A DNA stretch of 64,000 nucleotides from Myxococcales bacterium (lineage in GTDB: Bacteria; Myxococcota_A; Polyangia; Palsa-1104; JAEUJZ01), in NCBI GenBank assembly GCA_016794465.1, contig JAEUKA010000068.1, forward strand, positions 186,001-250,000, given 5' to 3'. This document shows positions 42,825 to 51,938 of this stretch, piece by piece. The notes beneath the pieces are model-generated. The model did not search any database, was not told where the DNA came from, and was given only the letters and a program-made list of their open reading frames with translations. Made by a program: the position numbers and the translations under genes. How positions within the stretch are numbered: position 1 is the first letter of the stretch; each line of letters starts with the position of its first letter.

Positions 42825-43955
42825 TTATTTTGAAATGATTCGTTTGCGGAGTTGGGTAAAGAGGGCGAGGAGGGTGAAGAGGGCGAGGGCCACTAGGACG
42901 GGGAGCCAGCGACGGGCGGGGCGCTGGGGGGTGAGGAGTCTCTCGACGGTGCGCGGTGGTGAGCTGGCTTCGCCGCAGTCTACGCTGAGGGTGGCGACGG
43001 GCGGCTGGCGAGCGAGCAGGTCTTCGATGGCCGGGCCCGAAAAGGTCAGCACCGAGGTGGCGCCAAGCTCGACAGCAAGTGAGTGCAGCTGGTCGGTGAG
43101 GAGCGCTCGCGTCGGGCGATCGGGCGTAAGCTTGATCCAGCGAAACGTGCCGGCGCTGCGCCACGACAGCTCGGCCAGGTTGAGCATCGGCAGCTGGTAG
43201 TTTTTGGCGGACAGCGCGAGTGCGTAGAGCGGTAGCTGCGCGGCAAACAGCTCGTCGCCAAGCTGCGCGAACCGTCGCGGAATCAGCTGCAGATCCATGC
43301 CGCTCCCGACGACGATGATGACTTGCCGAGGCGGCAGGCGGCCACTTGGCGCAGGCTGGCGCAGCGCGAGGAGTGCGGTGCGACTCTGCGCGATGGCGTC
43401 GACGAGGGCCACCTCTACCTCGTCACTTTTGGGCAGCTCTTTGAGTGTTGCTGCTGCCGCGCCCGCCGTCGTCAGGGGCTGAAGTCGCGGGGTCGCACCG
43501 ACGGTAATCAGCTGGAGCCGACTGGTCGCAGGCAGCTGGGTCGCAAACCACGCGCTCGCTGCGGCAACATCGTCGGCAAGCGACTGATGCTGTAGCGATG
43601 TCTCGACGAGGAGCGCCACATCCAGCAACTGCTCGGTCTGCTCGGCGAAGCGACGCTGCGTCACCCGACAGCGGGGCGGCTGACACGACAGGGTCCGACC
43701 GTCAGCTCGTAGCTGCAGCGAGCGACCCGGCAGGACGTGCTCTCCGCCGAGAGTCGTCAGCTTGGCGAGGACACGAATGCGCTTTGTCGAGGCCAGCACC
43801 GACTCGACCTGACAGACCGGCCAGCGACGGGGGGTATCGACTGAGAAGCGGGCGCTCGGGGCTGCCTCGACACGCGACGACGGCAGGCCCAACAGGGTCA
43901 ACAATCCGGCAATGCTTGAGCTCGCTATGTGAATATATAGAGCTTTTGTGATCAT
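42825..43955 (-). CDS. Membrane-anchored VWA-like protein
   Basis: A 376-residue exported protein with signal peptide (about 1-30) and a C-terminal membrane segment (PVLVALALFTLLALFTQL) with a basic end. About residues 105-290 follow the order of a von Willebrand A domain: LLDVALLVETS (a degraded DxSxS metal site), QVIIVVGSGMD, and PLYALALS. The two Cys before it (CQPPRC) and one after could form disulfides. Because the metal site is incomplete it may bind without metal. It is divergent from the amidase gene; their start regions share an inverted repeat. Confidence 0.62.
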   Translation of the reverse strand: MITKALYIHIASSSIAGLLTLLGLPSSRVEAAPSARFSVDTPRRWPVCQVESVLASTKRIRVLAKLTTLGGEHVLPGRSLQLRADGRTLSCQPPRCRVTQRRFAEQTEQLLDVALLVETSLQHQSLADDVAAASAWFATQLPATSRLQLITVGATPRLQPLTTAGAAAATLKELPKSDEVEVALVDAIAQSRTALLALRQPAPSGRLPPRQVIIVVGSGMDLQLIPRRFAQLGDELFAAQLPLYALALSAKNYQLPMLNLAELSWRSAGTFRWIKLTPDRPTRALLTDQLHSLAVELGATSVLTFSGPAIEDLLARQPPVATLSVDCGEASSPPRTVERLLTPQRPARRWLPVLVALALFTLLALFTQLRKRIISK

Positions 43956-44006
43956 ATCGACGATCTGCGGTGTTCCGCATCATGTACACTCATAGCATAT
44001 GATCAC
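43948..44006. repeat. 10-bp perfect inverted repeat between divergent starts
   Basis: GTGATCATAT (43948-43957) and ATATGATCAC (43997-44006) are exact inverse copies 39 bases apart. The left arm overlaps the start codon of the VWA-like gene; the right arm lies 25 bases before the amidase start. It could be an operator for both genes. Confidence 0.6.
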
Positions 44007-44030
44007 TATGTCGAGAGGAGATTGCAGTTG

Positions 44031-45950
44031 ATGAGCTCGGAAGAGAGGCCAGTAATTCTGCCTTCTGGCAAGCTCATCATCTGCGAGCGCTTGATTCAGA
44101 CCGATGCCAAGATTGTAAACTGGCACGACGCACCCCACTTTAGTGCCTATCACCGCAGCTGCTATCGTGGCCCAAGTGGTCCGCGTACTGATCCGCATCC
44201 TTATCATCCCGCGCGCGGAATGGAAAATCGTACAGCTCGCTATCGTCCGCGCAAGGAACTACTCGGCCAGCGGACGGATCTTTCGATTCTGCAGCGGCTG
44301 ATCCGGCAGCTGGTCATTCATCACGATGGCGCCAACAGCTCGGCGGAGTGCTTTCATATTCTCCATGATGAGCGCGGACTGTCGGTTCACTTTCTGATTG
44401 ATACCGATGGCACCATTTATCAGACACTTGACCTGGCCGATGTGGCGTTTCATGCGCAGTTCGTCAATGGCTCGTCGCTGGGGATAGAGCTATGCAATCG
44501 AGGAATCGTGTCGCTGCCGTGTGATGCCGAACACAAGAGTCACCGCGAGCCGCGTGATGTCACCATTCATGGTCACCCGTATCGAATGTGGAGCTATACA
44601 GATGCGCAGTATGATTCGCTATTTCGGTTGACTGTGGCGCTTGCTCGTGTGCTTCCCGAGCTGCCACTGCGGTATCCCAGCAATCAAGGGCCGATTTATA
44701 GCAAGCTGCTGGAACCCGAGCGATTCAGCGGAATCCTCGGCCACTATCACGTTTCCGCAGAGAAGTGGGACCCGGGCTGCTTTGACTTTCCGCGCTTGCT
44801 CGGGCTGGTGACGGGCACAGGCAGGGAGTCGCGCCTGGCCAGAGCAACGGGGGAGCGCGCGGAGCACCTGCCGCTGGGGCTGTCGCGTGCCGAGGAGCTG
44901 AGTCCGCACGGTGGGCTGTTTCCCGTCGGTCCGTGCGGCAAGGAGCTGGTCTGGCACGGCGGGCTGCACGTCCAGCGACGAGCGGGCGAGGCGGTGCCGG
45001 CGCTGCTGCAAGGGCAGGTGTGTGCGGCCCGGCTGAGCCGTCGCGACGGGCCGTTTGGGTCGACGAACTTTGTGCTGACGAAGCACCGACTGAAGGGCCG
45101 ATTCGGTGACGCGGTCTTTTTTATCCTCTATTACCACCTGGAGGCGGCGCTGGTCGTCGAGCGGGCTCCCCCGTTTTGGCAGCGCGCGCAGGCTCGACTT
45201 GGGGCGCTCGCGACGCTGCCGGGGCTGGAGGTGTGTTTTCCCGAGGTCGACTTGCTGGTCGGGGAGCATGTGGGCAATGTGGGTGTAGCGGGTCCGCGCG
45301 GGGCGCACGCGGCGCAGCTACACCTCGAGGTGCTGGCGCCAGACGAGGTCGCCCAGCGCCTGTTTCCGGGGCGCTTTGCCCAAAAGGACTGTGGGGGGCA
45401 GGCGCCGCGCTGTCTCGATCCCGCGATCTTGGCCAGCTTTTCCAGTGTCTCACCGTCGCTGCATCGGCTGCCGGGCTCGCAGAGAGACAGTCGGCTGCTC
45501 GGGCTGCGGCGCCTGGCGGTGCGCTTTCGCTCGGAGTGGCTGCTGCTCGGGGAAGACGAGTTTGATCGCGGGCTGCGCTCGACGGCGCTGTATCGGGGGG
45601 CGACGACGGAAGCGCGGCAGGCGGTCTATTGCGAGCAGGTGCTGCCGTCGGTGTGGCTTGACAAGCGGGTGGCGCAGCGGGTGGGCCTGCCGGTCGACGG
45701 AGTGGTCTGGCACTATCACCCCGCCGAGTTTCTGACGGCGCTCGACGAGCTGCACCGTGAGGCCCGTCCCAGTCCAGACACGACCGCCGAGCGTGATGAC
45801 CGGGCCGCCGAGGGTCCAGCCCAAGACGGCGCCAGCGGCGACGAAGGCTATGCCAGCGAGGAAGACCGGGCCGACTTTGTGCTTGGCGCTGGGGATGAGC
45901 TGTCGACGGAAGAGCTGGCCAGCGGCTATCCATCACACTGGCTTCGTTGA
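44031..45950 (+). CDS. N-acetylmuramoyl-L-alanine amidase (Amidase_2) with LytM-like C-terminal half
   Basis: From the ATG at 44031 (AGGAG at 44016-44020) the product is 639 residues and has no signal peptide. Residues about 85-265 are an Amidase_2/PGRP domain: LVIHHDGANSS (zinc His), FHILHDERGLSVHFLID, SLGIELCN and GHYHVSAEKWDPG (zinc His and catalytic Lys). It should cut between muramic acid and L-Ala. About 300-450 resemble an M23/LytM beta domain: ELVWHGGLHV, STNFVLTKH, LYYHLEAAL and AQLHLEV, though the Asp of HxxxD is His. The last part is acidic. With no export signal and T6SS genes next door, it may be a T6SS effector or peptidoglycan-opening enzyme (inference). Confidence 0.75.
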   Translation: MSSEERPVILPSGKLIICERLIQTDAKIVNWHDAPHFSAYHRSCYRGPSGPRTDPHPYHPARGMENRTARYRPRKELLGQRTDLSILQRLIRQLVIHHDGANSSAECFHILHDERGLSVHFLIDTDGTIYQTLDLADVAFHAQFVNGSSLGIELCNRGIVSLPCDAEHKSHREPRDVTIHGHPYRMWSYTDAQYDSLFRLTVALARVLPELPLRYPSNQGPIYSKLLEPERFSGILGHYHVSAEKWDPGCFDFPRLLGLVTGTGRESRLARATGERAEHLPLGLSRAEELSPHGGLFPVGPCGKELVWHGGLHVQRRAGEAVPALLQGQVCAARLSRRDGPFGSTNFVLTKHRLKGRFGDAVFFILYYHLEAALVVERAPPFWQRAQARLGALATLPGLEVCFPEVDLLVGEHVGNVGVAGPRGAHAAQLHLEVLAPDEVAQRLFPGRFAQKDCGGQAPRCLDPAILASFSSVSPSLHRLPGSQRDSRLLGLRRLAVRFRSEWLLLGEDEFDRGLRSTALYRGATTEARQAVYCEQVLPSVWLDKRVAQRVGLPVDGVVWHYHPAEFLTALDELHREARPSPDTTAERDDRAAEGPAQDGASGDEGYASEEDRADFVLGAGDELSTEELASGYPSHWLR

Positions 45951-46294
45951 CCCGCACAATTCACACATAGCGAGCTCGAGTCTGACGATAATTTGTCATA
46001 TAGCGAGCTGAAGCCTGATAATAATGTGCGATATAGCGAGCAGATCAATCGCAGTAACCGAGAGGCGAAAAGCGGATTTGCAGGCTCATCTATAAATCAT
46101 TAAGAATGTGTGGCTATTTTTTGAAAACACCCTTGACATGTTGGGAACGTGTGGCACTTCTAGTATCCAGGAGCTAGATTGACTTAGCGCAATTCGGGTT
46201 GGCTGGCTGCACAATTGCAGAGGCCGCTATGTTGCCATAGTTGCTGTCTGGAACGTGACCTGCTGCGCCGTATTCCACGACGGGAGATGAAGAC
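45951..46294. other. Gene-free stretch with T6SS operon promoter region
   Basis: No gene is seen. It holds the 33-bp repeats, then AT-rich DNA. A perfect -35 box, TTGACA, lies at 46133-46138, but no good -10 box sits at the right spacing (TAGTAT at 46161-46166 is 22 bases away). This gap should carry the promoter of the whole tagJ-to-vgrG operon. Confidence 0.4.
45959..46041. repeat. 33-bp direct repeats, inverse copy in the VWA-like gene
   Basis: ATAGCGAGC occurs at 45967, 46000 and 46033, each 33 bases apart, with similar sequence between (GAGTCTGACGATAAT, AAGCCTGATAATAAT). In addition, ATTCACACATAGCGAGCTC (45959-45977) is nearly the inverse of GAGCTCGCTATGTGAAT (43918-43934), differing by one AC insertion, so similar sequences flank the amidase gene in opposite orientation. 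Confidence 0.75.
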
Positions 46295-47173
46295 ATGCGG
46301 GTGAAGTCTTTGCTTGCCGAAGGTCGATTGGACGAAGCACTGCAATTTGTGGAAGAGAGTGTTCGGAAAGATCCGATCGACTATCGATTGCGAACCCAGC
46401 TATTCGCTTTGTGCTGCTTTGCCGGCAACTTCGAGCGGGCCCTCCTGCAGCTTACGATTCTGGCTCAGGAAGACCAAGAGGCCCACGAAGGAGTAGCGGT
46501 GTACCGTGGCTTCATCGCGGCGTCGGCCCAGCGGGAACGGGTCATGCGCGGTGAGGAACCGGGGCAGTGTCTGTTTGCCGAGCCGGCGTATCTGCGCGAG
46601 CAGCTGCAGGTCATCCAACTGGCGGCAGCAGGTCAGGATGCCGAGGCCAAGCAGCTGGCTTCACTGGTGACAGCAAAGCGCGGCAAGCCGCTGATGCAGT
46701 GTGAGTCAGGGTCTGGCTTCGTTGGTGATGCCGATGATCGGATCGCTCCGTTTGCGGAAGTATTCATGCAGGATCGCTACGTCTGGGTGCCGTGGGAGCA
46801 GGTCCGTTCGCTGCGGGTGCCACAGCCGATTCACCTGCGGGATCTGCTGTGGACGCCGGTGGTGATGGAGTGCGGAATGGGGCCGCTGCGGGCGTTCATG
46901 CCGGTGCTGTATCCGGGCAGTGCGCAGAGTGCCGATCCACTGGTGCGTCTGGGGCGAGTGACGGTGTGGCAAGACAATGAGTCCGGACTCTCGGTGGCGA
47001 AGGGGGCGCGGCTGCTGTCGCTGAGTCCGGATGCGGAAGGCAGCGAGCCGGGCTGCGAGGTCGAGCTCTTGGCGCTGGGAATGCTGACGCAAGTGGTGTC
47101 AGGACCTGTGGTTGCGGGGGCGACAGAGGGCGTTCTGACCGAGCCGGCGATGCTGCTGGGAGAGTCGGTGTAG
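46295..47173 (+). CDS. tagJ: T6SS accessory protein TagJ/ImpE
   Basis: A 292-residue ImpE-family protein. The N-terminal helical part (LLAEGRLDEALQFVEESVRK, LRTQLFALCCFAGNFERALLQL, shown in part) and the central VWVPWEQVRSLRVPQP and LRDLLWTP segments are the family hallmarks. TagJ binds the N terminus of the sheath protein TssB and affects ClpV-driven disassembly in other bacteria. It is the first gene of the T6SS operon; tssA starts 3 bases after its stop. Confidence 0.88.
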   Translation: MRVKSLLAEGRLDEALQFVEESVRKDPIDYRLRTQLFALCCFAGNFERALLQLTILAQEDQEAHEGVAVYRGFIAASAQRERVMRGEEPGQCLFAEPAYLREQLQVIQLAAAGQDAEAKQLASLVTAKRGKPLMQCESGSGFVGDADDRIAPFAEVFMQDRYVWVPWEQVRSLRVPQPIHLRDLLWTPVVMECGMGPLRAFMPVLYPGSAQSADPLVRLGRVTVWQDNESGLSVAKGARLLSLSPDAEGSEPGCEVELLALGMLTQVVSGPVVAGATEGVLTEPAMLLGESV

Positions 47174-47175
47174 CC

Positions 47176-48633
47176 ATGGCGGACGGGCCTTCACTGCCGG
47201 GGATTGATGTGGCCGCGCTGCTCGCGCCGATTGCGCCGGGCGCACCGACCGGAGTCGATCTCCGCCAGCAGCCCAAGTCGGTCTTTTTGGAGATCGAAGG
47301 ACTCCTAGATGGCAAAGGAGTCCCCGATGTCATCGTCGCTGACAGCGAAGGAAGGAAGTCCTCGCGGCGGGATGAGCGGGCGCTCTCGCAGTCGGTGTCA
47401 GAGGGTCTTTCGCGTGCTGTCGAGACGCTGACCAAGCAGAGCAAAGATCTGGAAGTGGCGATGCTGTGTGTGCAGGGTCTTTTGTCTGTGCATGGCTATG
47501 CCGGACTGTGGTGTGGGCTGTCGCTGGTAGCGGAGCTGCACGAGCGGTTCTGGAGTGATCTTTATCCGAATCCGCCGCCGAAATATCGAACCCATGATGA
47601 CTACGATGAGCCGCTTCCCGAGCCCATTCCCGAGCCGCACGTACTGACGGAGCGGCGGGTCTTAGAGACTCGTCTGCGGGCGGTGGAAAAGCTGGAGCAC
47701 CTTGCGCGGAGCCGGGTCAAGCTGGTGCCGCTCTTTGTCGCTGATGACGGAGCGCTGTGTCGGGTGGCAGACTGGGAAGCCGCAGCGACTGGGGATTCAG
47801 AGCTAACAGAGGCCGAGCTAACAGAGCGGGCGCAGAGTCAGTCCAAAGAGGTGTTTGCGGAACAGGAAGCGCAGCTTACGGGCTGCATCGCTGCGTGCGA
47901 TCGGCTCGATGCGCTGCTGATTCAGATCTATCATCGCAAGCCCGATCCTGCGCATGGACTGCCAGAGCTGGACCCGCCGCCGCTGGCGCTGCTCCGCACC
48001 GAGCTGTCGAGCAGTCGATCCCTGGTGCGCTCACTGGCCGAGCAAAGTCGCAGCAGTAGCAAAGGGAATCGCAGCAGCAGCGTCGGAAAAAGTGACAGTG
48101 AAGGAGTCGCGGCTGCGCCTCTCAAAGGGGGTGAGGTGCCGCTCATCCGGGGCAGTGGCAAGTTCGCTCCCAAAGGTCGGACAGAGGCGCTGGGAATGCT
48201 GCTCGCAGCGGCGCAGTGTCTGCATCGAAATGAGCCGCTGAGTCCGCTGCCGCGACTGGTGCTGCAGTGTCTTCTGTGGGCGCGCAGTGACTCGCTGCGG
48301 ATGTGGCTGGAAGACATGTTTCGGGTGTCTGAAAGCGAACAAGACGAGATCGTTCGGAGGCTGTCTTTGGATGCGGAGCCGAAGCTCTTGTCCGAGCGAC
48401 TTCCGGGCGGCTGTCCCGTTCCCAAAGATCGTCAAGAGGCCCTGGCGATGCTCGCGGATGTGGCCGCAGAGCTACAGATCAGTGAGCCGCTGAGTCCGAT
48501 TCCCTATCGCCTGGCGCAGGTCCTTTCGCTGGCGAGTGCAGGGAGTCCGCGCGCGTGGCTAGAGCATGTCTTTGCGGCTGACAGTCCGACGCGGAGTCGC
48601 ATCGAGAGCGCGCTCGGACTTGGTCACAAGTGA
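47176..48633 (+). CDS. tssA: T6SS cap/baseplate protein TssA
   Basis: A 485-residue TssA. The ImpA_N domain opens with LLAPIAPGAPTGVDLR and runs to about residue 130, with GLWCGLSLVAELHERFWSDLYP. A Ser/Lys-rich linker (about 290-320) is followed by two similar helical segments (about 335-400 and 405-485), each with REALxML-type lead, E-PLSPxP and ARxWLEHVF-type end; the repeat may be an internal duplication. TssA caps the growing sheath and links to the baseplate. Confidence 0.9.
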   Translation: MADGPSLPGIDVAALLAPIAPGAPTGVDLRQQPKSVFLEIEGLLDGKGVPDVIVADSEGRKSSRRDERALSQSVSEGLSRAVETLTKQSKDLEVAMLCVQGLLSVHGYAGLWCGLSLVAELHERFWSDLYPNPPPKYRTHDDYDEPLPEPIPEPHVLTERRVLETRLRAVEKLEHLARSRVKLVPLFVADDGALCRVADWEAAATGDSELTEAELTERAQSQSKEVFAEQEAQLTGCIAACDRLDALLIQIYHRKPDPAHGLPELDPPPLALLRTELSSSRSLVRSLAEQSRSSSKGNRSSSVGKSDSEGVAAAPLKGGEVPLIRGSGKFAPKGRTEALGMLLAAAQCLHRNEPLSPLPRLVLQCLLWARSDSLRMWLEDMFRVSESEQDEIVRRLSLDAEPKLLSERLPGGCPVPKDRQEALAMLADVAAELQISEPLSPIPYRLAQVLSLASAGSPRAWLEHVFAADSPTRSRIESALGLGHK

Positions 48634-48682
48634 AGTGGTGAAGTCACATTCCCGTAAGGCGAAGCAGGAGTAGCAACTCGAC

Positions 48683-49231
48683 ATGGCACAGAGCATTCAG
48701 CAGACAAAGTCCAAGGTTCGCGCGCCGCGCGTTCACATCACCTATGACGTGGAAACCGACGGTGCGATCAAGATGGTGTCGCTTCCCTTTGTGATGGGAG
48801 TGGTCGCTGCGTTAAGTGGCGATCGGCACAACACCCAAGATCCAAACAAGAAGCTCAAGCCATTTGAAGATCGCAAGTTCGAGGACATCAGCAACGTCAA
48901 CTTTGATGAGGTGCTCAAGGGGGCCGCGCCGAGTCTGACCTTTGCGGTGGAGAACAAGCTGGAGGGAAAGAGTGACTCCAAGCTGAAGGTCGATCTGACC
49001 TTTGCGAGCATGAAGGACTTCGATCCAGAGGTGATTGCGACCAAGCTGGAGCCGACGCGGCAGCTGCTCGATCTCCGTCAGAAAATGCACAGTCTGCTGA
49101 CCCGTCTGGAAGGACAGGGAGAGGCCGACAAAATCCTGCGGGATGTGATCGAAAGCACGGCCAATCAAAAGTCCGCAAAGAGTGACGCAGCGACGGTGGA
49201 ACCGAGCGTTCCAGAGTCGAAGACGGAGTAA
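48683..49231 (+). CDS. tssB: T6SS contractile sheath small subunit TssB
   Basis: A 182-residue TssB/VipA/ImpB protein: RAPRVHITYDVETDG at the start, LPFVMGVVAALSG, KLKPFEDRKFEDIS and VNFDEVLKGAAPSL all match the family. It pairs with TssC to form the contractile sheath in the cytoplasm. The C terminus is Ser/Lys/Glu-rich. tssC follows 3 bases after the stop. Confidence 0.95.
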   Translation: MAQSIQQTKSKVRAPRVHITYDVETDGAIKMVSLPFVMGVVAALSGDRHNTQDPNKKLKPFEDRKFEDISNVNFDEVLKGAAPSLTFAVENKLEGKSDSKLKVDLTFASMKDFDPEVIATKLEPTRQLLDLRQKMHSLLTRLEGQGEADKILRDVIESTANQKSAKSDAATVEPSVPESKTE

Positions 49232-49234
49232 GCC

Positions 49235-50725
49235 ATGGAAGCGCAGACTACGACCCAAGTGGAGAGCAGTCAGCCGATTCTGTTAGACCAGAAGCTGGAG
49301 CAGAGTCTGGATGCGGTGATCAGCGCCACCACCGTCAATGACAAGAAAGAGCGGGACTCGGCGCGCGGTGAGATCGATCTGCTCATTGCCAAAGTGATGT
49401 CGGGGCAGATCAAGCTGGAGGGACGGGTGGAGCGCGCGCTCCGCAAGTACATCAGCGAGCTGGATACCTTGATTTCCAAGCAGGTGAGCGCGGTCCTTCA
49501 TCATCCCAAGTTTCAAAAGCTGGAGTCGACCTGGCGCGGCTTGCAGTTCCTGGTGCGAAACACCCAGATCACCAAAGATCTCAAGCTGCGGGTGCTCAAT
49601 GTCACGCGCGATGAGCTGCATGAAGATCTGAAAAACGCCAAGGCGTTTGACAAGAGTCGCTACTACAAAAAGCTGGTCGAGGAAGTCTATGAGACGGCGG
49701 GTGGCGAGCCGTACGCGGCGGTGATCGGCGACTTCGAGTTCGACAGCAGCAATACAGACATCGAGTTTTTGACCGAGATGTCGAAGGTGTCGGCGCTGGC
49801 GCATGCTCCGTTTGTCGCGGCGGCGAGCGCGCGGATGTTTGACCTCAATGACTTCACTGAGCTGCCAGACAAGCACGTCGATCTGGGGGTGCAGTTTGCC
49901 AAGCCGAAGTACATCAACTGGAATCAGTTTCGCGAGACAGAGGAGTCGCGCTACGTCGGTCTGGTGGCGCCGCGCTTCCTGGTTCGGGAGCCGTACAGCG
50001 AAGGAAACTGCAAGGCCTCCTTTGCATTCCGGGAGGAGGTCGATGGTCGCGATCACAGCAAGTATCTGTGGGCCAACGCCGCGTATGCGTTTGGTGCGCG
50101 CCTGACCGATGCGTTCTTCAACTACGGCTGGACGACCGCGATCATTGGGGAAGAGAGTGGCGGTCGGGTCGAGAACCTGCCGCTGCACTACTTTGATACC
50201 GAAGTAGGCTCCCAAGCGATCAAGTGTCCGACGGAAACCAAGATCTCTGATCCGCGCTGGGCAGAGCTTGCGGACCAGGGCTTCATTCCGCTGGTCTACA
50301 AAGAGAACACCAACTTTGCGACGTTTTACACGGCGCCTTCTTGTCAGCGGCCACAGGTCTACGATCGATCGAGTGCGAACGCCAACGCGCGACTGTCGGC
50401 CAGCCTGCCGTACATCTTTGCGGCCTCGCGGTTTGCGCACTACTTGAAGGTGATCAATCGCACCAAGCTCGGCTCGTTTGCGACGCGCAAGACGCTGGAA
50501 GACTTCCTCAACCGCTGGATTCTCAACTACGTAGTTGGGAATGAGGATGCGAGCCAAGAGCTGAAGTCTTCCTATCCGCTTCAGGAAGCGCGCATCGATG
50601 TCGAGACAGTTGCCGGCAAGCCGGGGTGGTATCGCGCGGTGGCGTATCTGAAGCCGCACATGCACCTCGAAGCCGTAACCACCTCGCTGCGACTGGTGGC
50701 AGATCTGCCACAAAAGAAGCAGTGA
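49235..50725 (+). CDS. tssC: T6SS contractile sheath large subunit TssC
   Basis: A 496-residue TssC/VipB/ImpC protein. Family segments are ESTWRGLQFLVRNTQ (in KLESTWRGLQFLV), DFEFDSS, the FDLNDFTELPD region, NAAYAFGARLTDAFFNYGW and the C-terminal VIGD/FAASRFAHYLKVI with LNRWI. It forms the sheath shell with TssB. Its length and order in the operon are normal. Confidence 0.96.
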   Translation: MEAQTTTQVESSQPILLDQKLEQSLDAVISATTVNDKKERDSARGEIDLLIAKVMSGQIKLEGRVERALRKYISELDTLISKQVSAVLHHPKFQKLESTWRGLQFLVRNTQITKDLKLRVLNVTRDELHEDLKNAKAFDKSRYYKKLVEEVYETAGGEPYAAVIGDFEFDSSNTDIEFLTEMSKVSALAHAPFVAAASARMFDLNDFTELPDKHVDLGVQFAKPKYINWNQFRETEESRYVGLVAPRFLVREPYSEGNCKASFAFREEVDGRDHSKYLWANAAYAFGARLTDAFFNYGWTTAIIGEESGGRVENLPLHYFDTEVGSQAIKCPTETKISDPRWAELADQGFIPLVYKENTNFATFYTAPSCQRPQVYDRSSANANARLSASLPYIFAASRFAHYLKVINRTKLGSFATRKTLEDFLNRWILNYVVGNEDASQELKSSYPLQEARIDVETVAGKPGWYRAVAYLKPHMHLEAVTTSLRLVADLPQKKQ

Positions 50726-50804
50726 CATTGGGGAGGGCGCCCTGGTCAAGCGAGCCTCCCTGCGTTCGTAGCTCTGCATAAGCACAGGAGCAAAGGAGAC
50801 AGAC

Positions 50805-51284
50805 ATGGCAAGTGATGCGTATCTTAAGATCAAAGACGTACCTGGATCGAGCAGCGACAAGGATCACAAAGACTGGGTAGAGGTCCTGTCGCACTCCTTC
50901 TCGATGCACATGCCGATCGGCGCCGGTCCGGGCGGAGTGCGCAACGCTGGGCGCGTCAACATTGAGGACTTTGTGATCACCAAAGCGGTCGACAAAGCCT
51001 CGCCCAGCATGATGCAGCACTGCTGCAAGGGAACCTACTTTCCGTCGATGGAAGTGGAGGTGATGAACGCCAACGGAGATCGCAACAAGCTGATCAAGTA
51101 CACGCTGGAGAACGTCTACATCTCGTCGTTCCGAACCGATCACCATGAGGGACAGATTCCCCATGAAGTGGTCGCGTTCAGCTTCGGCAAGATCAAGACG
51201 GAGTTCACTCCGGTGGTGGACGGCAAGCCGGGCTCGCCGCAGCGCGCCGGCTGGGACCGCGACAAGAACACTGCGGTGGCGTAA
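50805..51284 (+). CDS. hcp: T6SS tube protein Hcp (TssD)
   Basis: A 159-residue Hcp: the start ASDAYLKIKDVPGSS, the WVEVLSHSFSM strand, FVITKAVDKASP and the TLENVYISSFR segment are typical. The ribosome site AAAGGAGA before the ATG is the strongest in this operon, as suits an abundant secreted protein. Hcp rings stack into the inner tube. Confidence 0.96.
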   Translation: MASDAYLKIKDVPGSSSDKDHKDWVEVLSHSFSMHMPIGAGPGGVRNAGRVNIEDFVITKAVDKASPSMMQHCCKGTYFPSMEVEVMNANGDRNKLIKYTLENVYISSFRTDHHEGQIPHEVVAFSFGKIKTEFTPVVDGKPGSPQRAGWDRDKNTAVA

Positions 51285-51338
51285 CGCAAACCTCTCCGCT
51301 TGGGGGGCGGAGAGCCTGTCTGTTTTCGGAATGTGATC

Positions 51339-51929
51339 ATGAAAGTGGCGTCTACCTATCCGCTGCGCGCGAGTGTCCTGCGCCGACTGCTCGATGAGTC
51401 CTACGATCCGACTCCGCCGAGTCCGGGCGTGCTCAGCGATCTTTCTGATTCCGCAATGAAGAGTGAGGAGGCGCTGGAGCTTGGCTACATCACCCCGCTG
51501 CAGCTGCGCGAAGATCTGCTGCTCGATCTGAACTACTTGCTACAGACCACGCGGCTGTCGACGCGTCCGCTTGGGAATCGGTATCCAGAAGTAAAGGCAT
51601 CCATTTACTATTACGGACTGCCCGATCGCGCTTCGTTTGGCTACAGCGCCAGTGATCTGGGACGACTCGGGGCCGAGATTACCTTTGCTCTGCGGGTCTT
51701 TGAGCCTCGGCTGTCGCGGGTCATGGTCGATCTGTCGGATGTGACTGCCGAGGACTCGGTCGCGGTGTTCACCATCGGGGCAGAGCTGCGGGTTCCGCCG
51801 CGACCGGAAGCGGTGCGGTTGGCGGCGACGCTGCCGGTTCACTCCAAAGTGCTGCAAGTCAAGGATCAGCCACTGCCTCCTGCGGCCCAGAGTCTCCACG
51901 ACTTCTACGTCTCTCTGCTCGAAGAGTGA
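51339..51929 (+). CDS. tssE: T6SS baseplate protein TssE
   Basis: A 196-residue gp25-like protein. LREDLLLDLNYLLQTTRLS, PLGNRYPEVKASIYYYGLPD (shown in part) and the C-terminal FALRVFEPRLSRVMVDL are the family core; FEPRL is the wedge motif. It has a longer N-terminal arm than many TssE. I take ATG at 51339; a GTG 6 bases earlier is possible. It is followed at once by tssF. Confidence 0.9.
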   Translation: MKVASTYPLRASVLRRLLDESYDPTPPSPGVLSDLSDSAMKSEEALELGYITPLQLREDLLLDLNYLLQTTRLSTRPLGNRYPEVKASIYYYGLPDRASFGYSASDLGRLGAEITFALRVFEPRLSRVMVDLSDVTAEDSVAVFTIGAELRVPPRPEAVRLAATLPVHSKVLQVKDQPLPPAAQSLHDFYVSLLEE

Positions 51930-51938
51930 GTGCGTGTG

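Noticed and set aside
45121..45957. Pro/Arg-rich minus-strand protein of 278 residues
   Set aside because: It is antisense to the amidase, whose conserved motifs are unambiguous.
46151..46168. Sigma54 promoter (GTGGCAC) before the T6SS operon
   Set aside because: The -24-like TGGCAC has no GC at the fixed distance needed for the -12 element.
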